From the NCBI RefSeq assembly GCF_010667655.1, contig NZ_WHZU01000001.1, positions 124,001 to 188,000 on the forward strand: a stretch of 64,000 nt of DNA. The letters run 5' to 3'. The position numbers were made by a program, and so were the translations under genes. The notes beneath the pieces are model-generated. The model ran no database searches and was not told the origin of the DNA. It was given only the letters and a program-made list of their open reading frames with translations. This document shows positions 1 through 8,064 of this stretch, in pieces; position 1 is the stretch's first letter; each line of letters opens with the position of its first letter. The DNA comes from Bifidobacterium saimiriisciurei. GTDB taxonomy: Bacteria > Actinomycetota > Actinomycetes > Actinomycetales > Bifidobacteriaceae.

Positions 1-1
1 C

Positions 2-1042
2 CTGCTCGGCCACCCCGGTTCCGAGGAACTGGTCGACGCCGCTGTGGAAGGCCTGCTCGGCCATCTGCACGACGACGCCAACGGCGGCTGGTACCCCGAG
101 ATCACGTGGGACGGCAAGCCCGCGCCCGACAAGATCTGCTACGCCCACGCCTTCGTGATCCTCGCAGGCACGTCCGCCACGCTGATCGGCCGTCCGAAGG
201 GCCCCGAACTGCTGGAGAAGGCGCTGGATGCCTACAACAAGCACTTCTGGGACGACGAGATCGGCCTGGCCGTGGACACGTGGAACACCGAGTTCACCAA
301 GCTCGACCCGTACCGTGGCCTCAACGCCAACATGCACACCACCGAGGCTTTCCTCGCCGTGGCCGACGTGACCGGCGACGAGGAGTACCGCCGTCGCGCG
401 GGACGCATCATCGACCATGTGGTGGACTGGGCCGCCAACAACGAGTGGCGCATCCCCGAGCACTTCAACGAGGACTGGCAGCCCGACCTCGACTGCAACC
501 GCGACAAGCCCGACGACCAGTTCAAGCCGTTCGGCGCCACCCCCGGCCACGGCATCGAATGGTCGCGACTCATCACCCAGTACGCGCTGAGCTCCGACCG
601 TGACGACGCCGGCAGGAAGGCGCTCGTCGACGCCGCCGAGCATCTGTTCAACCGCGCGCTCGAAGACGCATGGAACCGCGACGGCACCATCGGACTGGCC
701 TACACCACCGACTGGGACGGCAACCCCGTGGTCACCGACCGCATGCACTGGACGCTCGCCGAGGCCGTCAACGCCTCCGCCACGCTCGCCAAGGTCACCG
801 GCAAGCAGGAGTACAAGGACTGGTACGCGAGGTTCTGGCAGTACATCGACGAATACCTCGTCGACCACGAGAAGGGTTCGTGGTTCCACCAGCTCGACAA
901 GGACAACCACGTGCTCACCACCGTGTGGCCCGGCAAGTCCGACCTGTACCACGCCACGCAGGCCACGCTCATCCCGCTGCTCGACCCGGCCGTCTCCGTC
1001 GCCCCGGCGCTGAAGGCATCGCTCGCCGCCAAGGAAGCGTGA
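2..1042 (+). CDS. AGE-family sugar epimerase/isomerase, 5' truncated by window
   Basis: The reading frame is open to the first base of the window, so the N-terminus is missing. The 346 visible residues against a family length of about 390-430 suggest 50-80 residues lie outside. The protein is an (alpha/alpha)-barrel of the N-acylglucosamine 2-epimerase / YihS / mannose isomerase family. Visible family marks are GWYPEI near the start, NANMHTTEAFLA in the middle, GHGIEWSRL (catalytic-histidine region) and a late YHATQATLIP stretch. These enzymes interconvert aldose and ketose sugars or epimerise at C2 in the cytoplasm. It precedes a LacI-type regulator and a glycosidase run, so a role in the same sugar pathway is likely. 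The substrate cannot be read from the sequence. Confidence 0.85.
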   Translation: MLGHPGSEELVDAAVEGLLGHLHDDANGGWYPEITWDGKPAPDKICYAHAFVILAGTSATLIGRPKGPELLEKALDAYNKHFWDDEIGLAVDTWNTEFTKLDPYRGLNANMHTTEAFLAVADVTGDEEYRRRAGRIIDHVVDWAANNEWRIPEHFNEDWQPDLDCNRDKPDDQFKPFGATPGHGIEWSRLITQYALSSDRDDAGRKALVDAAEHLFNRALEDAWNRDGTIGLAYTTDWDGNPVVTDRMHWTLAEAVNASATLAKVTGKQEYKDWYARFWQYIDEYLVDHEKGSWFHQLDKDNHVLTTVWPGKSDLYHATQATLIPLLDPAVSVAPALKASLAAKEA

Positions 1043-1107
1043 GGCAATCGCTTACATGACTGTCGGTCATGTCAGCATGGCTTGAAATAATAAGCCACAT
1101 TCCAATC

Positions 1108-1141
1108 GTCGGCATGGAATCTGAAATGATTTCATGCCGAC
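1108..1141. promoter_or_regulatory. 9-bp perfect inverted repeat before the LacI-family gene
   Basis: GTCGGCATG (1108-1116) is repeated inverted as CATGCCGAC (1133-1141) around a 16-nt loop. There is no T-tract, so an intrinsic terminator is doubtful. It could be an operator or a weak terminator of the upstream epimerase gene. It lies 60 bp before the regulator's start codon. Confidence 0.35.
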
Positions 1142-1201
1142 GGTCATGAATGCAGTACCGCCGCCGTATGACGGCATATATCATCCAAGGAGTCCACAAC
1201 C

Positions 1202-2224
1202 ATGGCCAGGAACGCGCAACGCAGCACGCCGGTGATCAAGGACGTCGCCAAACTCGCCGGAGTCTCGGCGCCCACCGTCTCCCGATACCTCAACGGCACC
1301 GCCAACGTGAACGAGGAGAAGCGCAAGCGCATCGCGCAGGCCATCAAACTGCTCGGATACAAGCCGAGCATCGTCGCCCGCGCACTGGCGAACAAGGAGA
1401 TGGACTCCGTCATGGTGTTCGCCACGAACTCCGGCACGTTCTCCACCAACATGACGAATATCGGTGTGGAACGCGGTGCGCAGTCGAAGAACTACCTGTT
1501 CGGCGTCACCACGCTGAGCGAACACCACATCGACGACGTGCAGCAGATGGTGCAGATGGCGCTCGGCTCCAACCCCGCCGGCGTCATCGTCTACGAATAC
1601 GACCATGCCGGCGCCGAGGCGCTGCGCTACATCCCCGACGGCATGCCGCTGGTCATCGTCGGCGGCAACGCGGGGGAGGGCCCGTATCAGGTCATCAACT
1701 CCGAACGCGAGGGCGGCAGGGAGATGACGAAATACCTGCTCGGCCATGGCCACAAGACCGTCTATCACGTGGCGCGCGCCGAAGGCCCGAGCAGCAACAC
1801 CCGCACCAACGGCTGGCGTGACGCCCTCACCGAGGCCGGCGCGCCCATTCCCGAGATTCTGCGGGTTTCGGCCGCCGATCTGCAGGAGGCCGTCGAGGCC
1901 GGTCGCGCGCTCGGCCGCCGCGACGACGTGACCGCCGTGTTCGCCGGCAACGACGAGACCGCCATCGCCGTCATCAACGGCCTGCGCGAGGAGGGGCGCA
2001 GCGTGCCCGAGGACGTGAGCGTCGTCGGATTCGACGACCGCCAGTTCGCGCCCCTGTGGAAGCCGGCGCTCACCAGCTATCGGCAGAACTTCAACGAGAT
2101 GGGCGAACGCGCCTTCGCCATGCTCTACGAGCAGATCCAGGCCAAGCGCGCCGGCGAGGAGCCGCCGCAGTCGCGACTCGAGACCGTGCAGGGCCGTATG
2201 ATCGTGCGCGATTCCGCGCAGTAA
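1202..2224 (+). CDS. LacI-family transcriptional regulator
   Basis: 340 residues, the usual length for LacI/GalR repressors. The N-terminal helix-turn-helix is clear at about residues 11-33 (VIKDVAKLAGVSAPTVSRYLNG), followed by the hinge region (KLLGYKPSIVARALA) and a periplasmic-binding-like effector domain. That domain includes the family signatures FAGNDETAIAVI and DVSVVGFDD. The ATG follows AAGGAG at about 11 nt. It is the only sugar-type regulator in the catabolic region, so it is the natural candidate to bind the TGAAAyCGGTTTCA palindromes at 3071-3088 and 11996-12013. That link is inference from context. The inducing sugar is unknown. Confidence 0.93.
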   Translation: MARNAQRSTPVIKDVAKLAGVSAPTVSRYLNGTANVNEEKRKRIAQAIKLLGYKPSIVARALANKEMDSVMVFATNSGTFSTNMTNIGVERGAQSKNYLFGVTTLSEHHIDDVQQMVQMALGSNPAGVIVYEYDHAGAEALRYIPDGMPLVIVGGNAGEGPYQVINSEREGGREMTKYLLGHGHKTVYHVARAEGPSSNTRTNGWRDALTEAGAPIPEILRVSAADLQEAVEAGRALGRRDDVTAVFAGNDETAIAVINGLREEGRSVPEDVSVVGFDDRQFAPLWKPALTSYRQNFNEMGERAFAMLYEQIQAKRAGEEPPQSRLETVQGRMIVRDSAQ

Positions 2225-2282
2225 TCCGCGCCTATAGTGGGTCCCGGAATCGTCGGAATGGCGATGGAAGGGGATATGCACG

Positions 2283-2795
2283 ATGGAATTCAACGATGTG
2301 ATTGCGCGGCGGTATGCATGCCGGAAGTATGATGCGCGGCAGGTCGCGCAATCCGATTTGGATGCGATTCTCGAGGCCGGTCGTCTGGCGCCGACGTCGG
2401 TCGACCAGCAGGAGCAGCATGTGTACGTCATCCGTTCGGCGGAGGGACTCGCCAAGGTCGACGAACTGTCGGAATGCCGGTATGGCGCGCCGACCGTGCT
2501 GATGGTCACGTACGACATGACCGACGTGTTCGAATATCCGGGCGGCAGATACGATTCCGGCGTGGAGGACGCGTCCATCGCCACCACGCAGATGATGCTC
2601 GCCGCCACGGACTGCGGCGTCGGAAGCTGCTGGGTCAACGTGTTCGACCCCGACAAGGTGCGTGAAGCGTTCGGACTGGCCGACAAGGAGCGGGTCGTTG
2701 CCATGCTCGACCTCGGCTATCCGGCCGTCGACGCCGAGCCGTCGGCGAAACACGCGCGTCGCAAGCCGATCGACAAGCTTGTCACGTACCTGTGA
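2283..2795 (+). CDS. Nitroreductase-family flavoprotein
   Basis: 170 residues, matching the small single-domain nitroreductase family (FMN-dependent, usually NAD(P)H oxidising, dimeric). Typical features are the N-terminal RRYACRKYD FMN-phosphate contact region, the EAGRLAPTSVDQQ stretch that lines the flavin, and C-terminal GVGSCWVN and LGYP motifs. It starts 58 bp after the LacI-type regulator on the same strand, with GGAAGGGG some 14-20 nt before the ATG. The substrate is not predictable, and a link with the neighbouring sugar pathway is not supported beyond position. Confidence 0.88.
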   Translation: MEFNDVIARRYACRKYDARQVAQSDLDAILEAGRLAPTSVDQQEQHVYVIRSAEGLAKVDELSECRYGAPTVLMVTYDMTDVFEYPGGRYDSGVEDASIATTQMMLAATDCGVGSCWVNVFDPDKVREAFGLADKERVVAMLDLGYPAVDAEPSAKHARRKPIDKLVTYL

Positions 2796-2825
2796 CACGG
2801 GAGTCGTTTTCATTGTTGTTTTTCT

Positions 2826-2855
2826 GTTCCGTGCCAGGAAATTCTGGCACGGAAC
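2826..2855. repeat. 12-bp perfect hairpin, dispersed repeat family
   Basis: GTTCCGTGCCAG (2826-2837) and CTGGCACGGAAC (2844-2855) flank a 6-nt loop. The following bases (cgacatttcgttgtgatta, then ttcgttccgtg) recur in degenerate form at about 19277-19310, so this is a dispersed repeat unit and not only a terminator. Confidence 0.6.
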
Positions 2856-3055
2856 GACATTTCGTTGTGATTATTCGTTCCGTGCCATGCGTCGACGCCG
2901 GGCGTCGTGGTTTTGTATCGTGTGTGTGCACCGGTCGCTGTTTGTGCACCGGTCGCTCGACGCTATGCGTTTGTGCGTGTCATGCGCGGGATTCGCGTTG
3001 GCGTCGTACGACGGCGATTTTCGCAAAACCCGCTGTTTCGGGGCGTGGATTGGTG

Positions 3056-3088
3056 TACACTGAAACTGTTTTTGAAATCGGTTTCAGA
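3056..3088 (+). promoter_or_regulatory. Promoter -10 and LacI-type palindromic operator
   Basis: A -10-like TACACT lies at 3056-3061. It is followed by TTTGAAATCGGTTTCAGA at 3071-3088, whose core TGAAAtCGgTTTCA is palindromic apart from the central steps. A third half-site-like TGAAACTGTTT begins at 3061. The core matches the perfect palindrome at 11996-12013. The position just downstream of a putative -10 suits repression of the 3219 gene run. Confidence 0.6.
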
Positions 3089-3218
3089 AACGGCGGGGAG
3101 TCAGAAACGACGACGAGCCGCGATGGGCCGATATGGATGATATAGGGGCCGACGGAACCATATGTTTCCCAAAGCCCTGCGATACCTCAGCAACGAGGCT
3201 TAGGAAAGGAAAGCGACA

Positions 3219-4109
3219 ATGGCTTGGGAACTGGCTGCAAGCACGCTCGGCGCGCCGTACGACACCATGGATGAACTGGCGAAGACCTTCACTGAAACCG
3301 GTGTTACGAAGATCGAGGTCGCGGTCGGCGATGAAATGAAATTCACCATGACCTCCACCGATGACGAGCTCAAGGCCATGCGCGACGAGCTCGCCGAAAA
3401 GGCCAACGTCTCCATCTTCTCCGTCGACTCCCGCGTGCAGGTGTGCAACCCCGACCGCACCGAGGACGAACTGCTCGAAAGCCTCGAACACTGCCTGCAC
3501 ATGGCCGACGTGCTCGGCGCCCAGTACGTGCGCGTGTTCCCGACCGCCCCGCTCGACCCGTGCTGGACCCCCGACCGCCTGCCCGGTCTCGCCCTGCCCG
3601 ACGGCCAGAATCTCGCCGGCATCTCCAAGCGCGGCGCCGCCATCATCGTCAAGGCCCTGCCGCTGGCCGACAAGCTCGGCGTGCAGCCGCTGCTCGAAAC
3701 CCACGACTCGCACACCAATGGCGAGCGCAACGCCATGATCCACGCCGAAATCGACCGTCTGGCCCCCGGCAACCGCGTCGGCTCCATCTGGGATCTCGCC
3801 CACCCGTGGCGCGTCGGCGAAGACCCGGTGACCACGTTCGAATACATCGGCCAGTACATCGCGAACGGCCGCGGCCTCGTGCAGATCAAGGACTGCGCGT
3901 TCCCCGGCGACCAGACCCCGGTCCTGCAGGGCACCGGCCGCGTGCCGCTGGCCAAGTGCTGCCGTCTGCTGAAGAACGGCGGCTACACCGGCCCGCTGTC
4001 GCTCGAATGGGAGCGCCGCTGGTACCCCGAGGTCGCGCCGCTCAAGGACGCGCTCGTGGCCGCGCGGAACGCCATCGACAACCTGCCGCTCGACGCCCAG
4101 CTGGCGTGA
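3219..4109 (+). CDS. Sugar phosphate isomerase/epimerase-like TIM-barrel protein
   Basis: 296 residues of the xylose-isomerase-like TIM-barrel superfamily (IolE/IolI/hexulose-phosphate isomerase-like). Metal-ligand style segments are visible: LLETHDSHTN, GSIWDLAHPWR, GLVQIKDC and GPLSLEWERRW, giving the usual Glu/Asp/His/Glu arrangement. The ATG follows GAAAGGAAAG. It is the first gene after the operator at 3071 and is followed by GH28, GH36 and GH43 genes on the same strand. It probably acts on a sugar released or oxidised in this pathway. The exact reaction (isomerase, epimerase, dehydratase or lyase) cannot be assigned. Confidence 0.85.
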   Translation: MAWELAASTLGAPYDTMDELAKTFTETGVTKIEVAVGDEMKFTMTSTDDELKAMRDELAEKANVSIFSVDSRVQVCNPDRTEDELLESLEHCLHMADVLGAQYVRVFPTAPLDPCWTPDRLPGLALPDGQNLAGISKRGAAIIVKALPLADKLGVQPLLETHDSHTNGERNAMIHAEIDRLAPGNRVGSIWDLAHPWRVGEDPVTTFEYIGQYIANGRGLVQIKDCAFPGDQTPVLQGTGRVPLAKCCRLLKNGGYTGPLSLEWERRWYPEVAPLKDALVAARNAIDNLPLDAQLA

Positions 4110-4140
4110 GCGTTCGCAGGGTGACGGTCGAGTAGGTGTC

Positions 4141-4320
4141 GTCGACTCCCCTCAGTCGGCTGCGCCGACAGCTCTCCTCAATCATGAGGGGAGCCAATAA
4201 GAGAGGCTGTCCGGCTTCCATCGGCTCCCCTCAATCATGAGGTAGCCAGAGCATGACCGGCTTCCACTGGCTCCCCTCGTCGAGGGGAGCTGTCAGTCGC
4301 AGGCTGACTGAGGGGAGGCG
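4141..4320. repeat. Cluster of GGCTCCCCTC...GAGGGGAGC palindromic repeats
   Basis: Several copies of a CTCCCCTC / GAGGGGAG inverted repeat fill the gap before the GH28 gene, including GCTCCCCTCG/CGAGGGGAGC at 4270-4290 and copies built on CTCAATCATGAG at 4172-4194 and 4222-4245. Related copies lie at 5787-5840, 15213-15238, 20682-20800 and 39123-39169, so this is a dispersed intergenic palindromic family. Confidence 0.75.
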
Positions 4321-4370
4321 ATTCCATAAAGGTGCATACCCATCCCACACAACACAAAAGGAACCTTTCA

Positions 4371-5756
4371 ATGACGATTGATCCCCGTACTTACGGCGCC
4401 AAGGCGGACGGCACGACCAACGACGCCGCGGCCATCCAGCGGGCCATCGACGCATGCGCCGCGAACGGCGGCGGCACGGTCCGTCTGACCGACGGCGCGT
4501 TCCTCTCCGGCACGCTGTTCATGAAGTCGAACGTGTATCTCAACGTCGCCGCGTCGGCAAGGCTCGTCGCCAGCCCGAACATCGCCGACTACTCGCCGGA
4601 CGTGCACCACAACCGCTACCGCAACGAGACGAACATCGACCGCTGCTTCATCTACGCCGAGGACGCGCACGACTTCGGTCTGATCGGCCATGGCATGATC
4701 GAGGGACAGGCCGAGGCGTTCCCCAACGAGGGCTCCATCTACCGGCCGATGATGATCCGCGTGCTGCGCTGCTCCAACGTGCACATCGAGAACCTGCGCC
4801 TGTACAACGCGGCCGCGTGGACCACCGCGTTCCTCGACAGCGAATACATCTGGGTGCGCGGCGTGGACATCAGGAACGACAAGCGCTACAACGGCGACGG
4901 CCTCGACTTCGACGGCTGCGCCCACGTGTTCGTCTCCGACTGCTACGTGCGCGGCACCGACGACAACTTCTGCCTGCAGGCCAGCAGCAAGGCGCTGCCC
5001 GTGCACGACGTCCACGTGACCAACTGCGAGTTCTCCGGCATCTGCGCCGGCATCCGCATCGGCCTGAAGTCGATCGGCGACATCCGCAACGTCACGATCA
5101 GTAACTGCACGCTCGACCGTGTGTGGCGCGAGGGCATCAAGATCGAAAGCACCGAGGGCGGCACGATCAGCGACATCAGCGTCAGCAACATCGTCATGCG
5201 CAACGTCACCCGTCCGATCTTCGTGATCCTCAACAACCGCTTCGAGCCCGACGACTACGGCACGTCCATCGAACTCGACCATGTTCCGGCCATCGGCAGG
5301 CTCGAGAACATCGACATCTCGCATCTGACGGCGGTCGACGACGAGGAGATGGCGAACACGCACATGCGTTTCACCGACGACGTGATGGGCTCGCCGCGAT
5401 TCAACGGCATCCGTTTCGACGCGGCCGACGGCCATCCGATTAGCGGCGTGACGCTCAGCGACATCCGGTACACGTTCATCGGCGGCGTGAAGCAGTCCGA
5501 CATCCCCGCCGGCGAATACCCGAAGGTGCTCGACCGACTGGTCGCGCCGGAAGGCAGGTCCAGCGAAAACTACTGGCCCGACTGGTCGCGCACGTCGTTC
5601 ATGGACCTGCGCAACGTGGCCGACCTGCAGCTGCGGAACGTCCGGCTGCGCACGCTGCACGACGACGAACGCCCCGCGATTCTCACCGACGGCTGCGACG
5701 ACATGGCCGCTGACAACATCCGCGTCAATGGAAGGTCGTGGAAGCGATATTCGTGA
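4371..5756 (+). CDS. Glycoside hydrolase family 28-like protein, cytoplasmic
   Basis: 461 residues with the parallel beta-helix pattern of GH28 (polygalacturonase / rhamnogalacturonase type). It opens with YGAKADGTTNDAAAIQRAID, typical of the family. Catalytic-region motifs occur in order: NGDGLD (about 174-179, matching N-x-D-G-x-D), GTDDNF (about 195-199, the Asp pair), CAGIRIG (about 225-231, where canonical enzymes have GHG) and REGIKIES (about 253-259, matching RIK). The usual histidine of the third motif is absent, so specificity or mechanism may differ. There is no signal peptide, implying action on imported oligosaccharides. The ATG at 4371 is chosen for AAAGGAA upstream. GH36 follows after 126 bp. 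Confidence 0.88.
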   Translation: MTIDPRTYGAKADGTTNDAAAIQRAIDACAANGGGTVRLTDGAFLSGTLFMKSNVYLNVAASARLVASPNIADYSPDVHHNRYRNETNIDRCFIYAEDAHDFGLIGHGMIEGQAEAFPNEGSIYRPMMIRVLRCSNVHIENLRLYNAAAWTTAFLDSEYIWVRGVDIRNDKRYNGDGLDFDGCAHVFVSDCYVRGTDDNFCLQASSKALPVHDVHVTNCEFSGICAGIRIGLKSIGDIRNVTISNCTLDRVWREGIKIESTEGGTISDISVSNIVMRNVTRPIFVILNNRFEPDDYGTSIELDHVPAIGRLENIDISHLTAVDDEEMANTHMRFTDDVMGSPRFNGIRFDAADGHPISGVTLSDIRYTFIGGVKQSDIPAGEYPKVLDRLVAPEGRSSENYWPDWSRTSFMDLRNVADLQLRNVRLRTLHDDERPAILTDGCDDMAADNIRVNGRSWKRYS

Positions 5757-5786
5757 GGTCGCACTCCTCTCAATCCGCTGCACGGT

Positions 5787-5840
5787 CGGTTCCCCTCTCT
5801 GAGGGTAGCCGTCAGACGAATGTCTGACCGAGGGGAGCCG
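5787..5840. repeat. GGCTCCCCTC-type palindromic repeat
   Basis: CGGTTCCCCTC pairs with GAGGGTAGCCG around a TCT loop, followed by GTCAGACGAATGTCTGAC and another GAGGGGAGCCG. It lies between the GH28 and GH36 genes and belongs to the family at 4141-4320. Confidence 0.6.
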
Positions 5841-5882
5841 ACGGCAATGATTCGACTGAAACAAGGAACACGAGGAACACAT

Positions 5883-8042
5883 ATGCGAACGATTCTTCTG
5901 CAGTCCACCGTGGGCGGGACCACGGCCGTATACCGCCGCGACGCCGAAACCGGTATCGTCGAACTGCTGCTCGTGCCGTCCGACGTGCTCGGCAACGATG
6001 GCGGTGTCGACGCGGCCCTGCGCGACGACTGCGCCGCCGAACCGCTCGTGCAGGCCAAGATCATCGGAGACGACTACCCGTTCGGCTTCTCGCAGGGGCG
6101 CACCATGCGTAACTCGCAGACCGTGGCGCGCATGGAGTTCGGCAAGCCGCGCGCACTCGCCGACGACAACGGCGTGACCACCGTGACCACGCGCATCGAC
6201 GACCCGCGCGGCTGGCACTACGAACACAGGTTGACGATGACGACGAAGAGTCCGGCCGTGGAGATCCGCACGTCCGTCGTCAACGACTCCGTGGAATCGA
6301 TCACGTTCGAGATGCTTTCCAGCTTCACGCTCGGCTCGCTCTCGCCGTTCGCCACCGGACTGGACCCGGAGAACCTGGCGTTGCACCGCATGCGCAGCAC
6401 ATGGAGCGCCGAGGGACGACTGCTCTCCCAGCCGGTCGAGGATCTGGAGCTCGAACCCAGCTGGCAGCGATTCTCCGCCAACTCCGTGCGTTTCGGCTCG
6501 GTCGGCAGCTTCCCCGTACGTGAATGGGTACCGTTCGTGGGACTGACCGATGAGCGCGCCGGCGTCACCTGGGCCGCGGCCACCACGCACGCCTCCAGCT
6601 GGCAGATCGAGGCCTACCGCCGAGACGACGGGCTGAGCCTGTCCGGCGGCATCGCCGACCGCGAATTCGGCCAGTGGACGCACGCCGTGAAGCCGGGCGA
6701 GCGCTTCGACGCGCCCAAGGCCGTCGTCGCCGTGGTCGCCGGCGACGTGAACCAGGCCGCGCAGGCCGTGGCCGGCAACGTGCGACGGTATCTCGACGTT
6801 CCCGAATCCGAGAACCACCTGCCCATCATCTTCAACGAATTCTGCTCCACCTGGGGCGTGCCCACCGAGAAGAGCGTGCTCGAACAGCTCGACGCGGTCA
6901 AGGCGCTCGGCGTGGAATACTTCGTCATCGACGCCGGATGGTTCGACGACGCCGCGTTCGAGGCGGCCAGCCGATTCGGCAAGTGGAAGGTCAGCAAGAC
7001 CGCGTTCCCGCACGGTCTGAAGCCCGTCGTCGACGCGATCCACGCGGCCGGCATGAAGGCCGGCATCTGGTTCGAATTCGAGGTCGCCGGACGCCAGGAG
7101 CCCGACTGCTTCAACAAGGCCGAATGGCTGCTCACGCGAGACGGACTGCCGATCACCTCCGGCAACCGCCGCTGGTGGGACATGCGCAATCCTGAGGTCC
7201 GCGACTACCTTGCGCACAAGGTCATCGACATGTTGCGAGACAACGGATTCGACTATATGAAAGTCGACTACAACGACACCATCGGCATCGGCTGCGAGAC
7301 CCCCGGCGACCCGGACGCGTCGCTGGGCGACGGCCTGTACTCGCAGGTCCAGGCGTCGCAGGACTTCTTCCGCCGCATCCGCGAGGAACTGCCGGACCTG
7401 ATGATCGAGATCTGCGCGTCCGGCGGCCACCGGCTCGTGCAGTCGTTCATGGAGATCGGCGCCATGGCCAGCTTCTCCGACGCGCACGAATGCGACGAGA
7501 TCCCCGTGATCGCCGCGAACATGCACCGCATGATTCTGCCGCGTCAGTCGCAGATCTGGGCCGTGGTGCGTGACGAGGAGCCGGCGAGCAAATTGCACTA
7601 TCAGATCTGTTCCGGCCTGCTCGGCCGTCTCTGCTTCTCCGGCGACGCGAACGCGTTCTCCGGCGAGAAGAACGACGTGATCCACAGCGGCGTCGACTTC
7701 TACCGTGCCGCCGCGCCGACCATCGATCACGGTGCGAGCGAATGGCATGGGTCCGAACTCGGCAGCTACCGTCATCCACGCGGATGGCAGGCGATCGTGC
7801 GCCGCGGCGAGCACGGCACCGACGCGCAGGGCCGCACGCTCGTGGTGCTGCATACGTTCCACGATGCGCCGGAGAACGTGACAATCTCGCTGGACGAGGC
7901 GAACGATGGTGATGCGGATGCCGGTTTCTCCAGCGTCATCGCCCGCGCGTTCCACCGCAGCGGCATCAACGTGACGCTTGCCGACGGCACGCTGACCGTC
8001 AGCGGCCTGACCGACTTCGACGGCGTGGCCGTATTACTGTGA
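5883..8042 (+). CDS. Glycoside hydrolase family 36 (alpha-galactosidase-like)
   Basis: 719 residues, the typical length of bacterial GH36 enzymes: N-terminal beta-supersandwich, central TIM barrel and C-terminal beta domain. The barrel shows FVIDAGWFDD, GMKAGIWFEFE and WWDMRNPEVRDYL. The nucleophile is expected at D462 in YMKVDYN, where classical alpha-galactosidases have a K-W-D-x-N sequence. The acid/base is expected at D533 in SDAHE. The Val before the nucleophile places it away from standard raffinose/melibiose enzymes. There is no signal peptide. GH43 follows after 22 bp. Start ATG 5883 is preceded by GAGGAAC. Confidence 0.9.
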   Translation: MRTILLQSTVGGTTAVYRRDAETGIVELLLVPSDVLGNDGGVDAALRDDCAAEPLVQAKIIGDDYPFGFSQGRTMRNSQTVARMEFGKPRALADDNGVTTVTTRIDDPRGWHYEHRLTMTTKSPAVEIRTSVVNDSVESITFEMLSSFTLGSLSPFATGLDPENLALHRMRSTWSAEGRLLSQPVEDLELEPSWQRFSANSVRFGSVGSFPVREWVPFVGLTDERAGVTWAAATTHASSWQIEAYRRDDGLSLSGGIADREFGQWTHAVKPGERFDAPKAVVAVVAGDVNQAAQAVAGNVRRYLDVPESENHLPIIFNEFCSTWGVPTEKSVLEQLDAVKALGVEYFVIDAGWFDDAAFEAASRFGKWKVSKTAFPHGLKPVVDAIHAAGMKAGIWFEFEVAGRQEPDCFNKAEWLLTRDGLPITSGNRRWWDMRNPEVRDYLAHKVIDMLRDNGFDYMKVDYNDTIGIGCETPGDPDASLGDGLYSQVQASQDFFRRIREELPDLMIEICASGGHRLVQSFMEIGAMASFSDAHECDEIPVIAANMHRMILPRQSQIWAVVRDEEPASKLHYQICSGLLGRLCFSGDANAFSGEKNDVIHSGVDFYRAAAPTIDHGASEWHGSELGSYRHPRGWQAIVRRGEHGTDAQGRTLVVLHTFHDAPENVTISLDEANDGDADAGFSSVIARAFHRSGINVTLADGTLTVSGLTDFDGVAVLL

Positions 8043-8064
8043 TTTCATGACAAAGGAGTTTCCC

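Larger units (their letters stand above)
2796..3218. other. 423-bp intergenic region with hairpin, short direct repeat and operator
   Basis: No credible gene is present; the open frames have no ribosome binding site or family resemblance. The region holds a 12-bp perfect hairpin (2826-2855), two 15-bp direct copies of TGTGCACCGGTCGCT (2925-2939 and 2943-2957), and a palindromic operator near 3071-3088 that precedes the next gene. Confidence 0.6.

Noticed and set aside
4368..7955. 1195-codon open frame on the minus strand
   Set aside because: It lies antisense to the GH28 and GH36 genes, has the low-complexity Val/Asp/His/Arg composition of GC-rich shadow frames, and no family motif.
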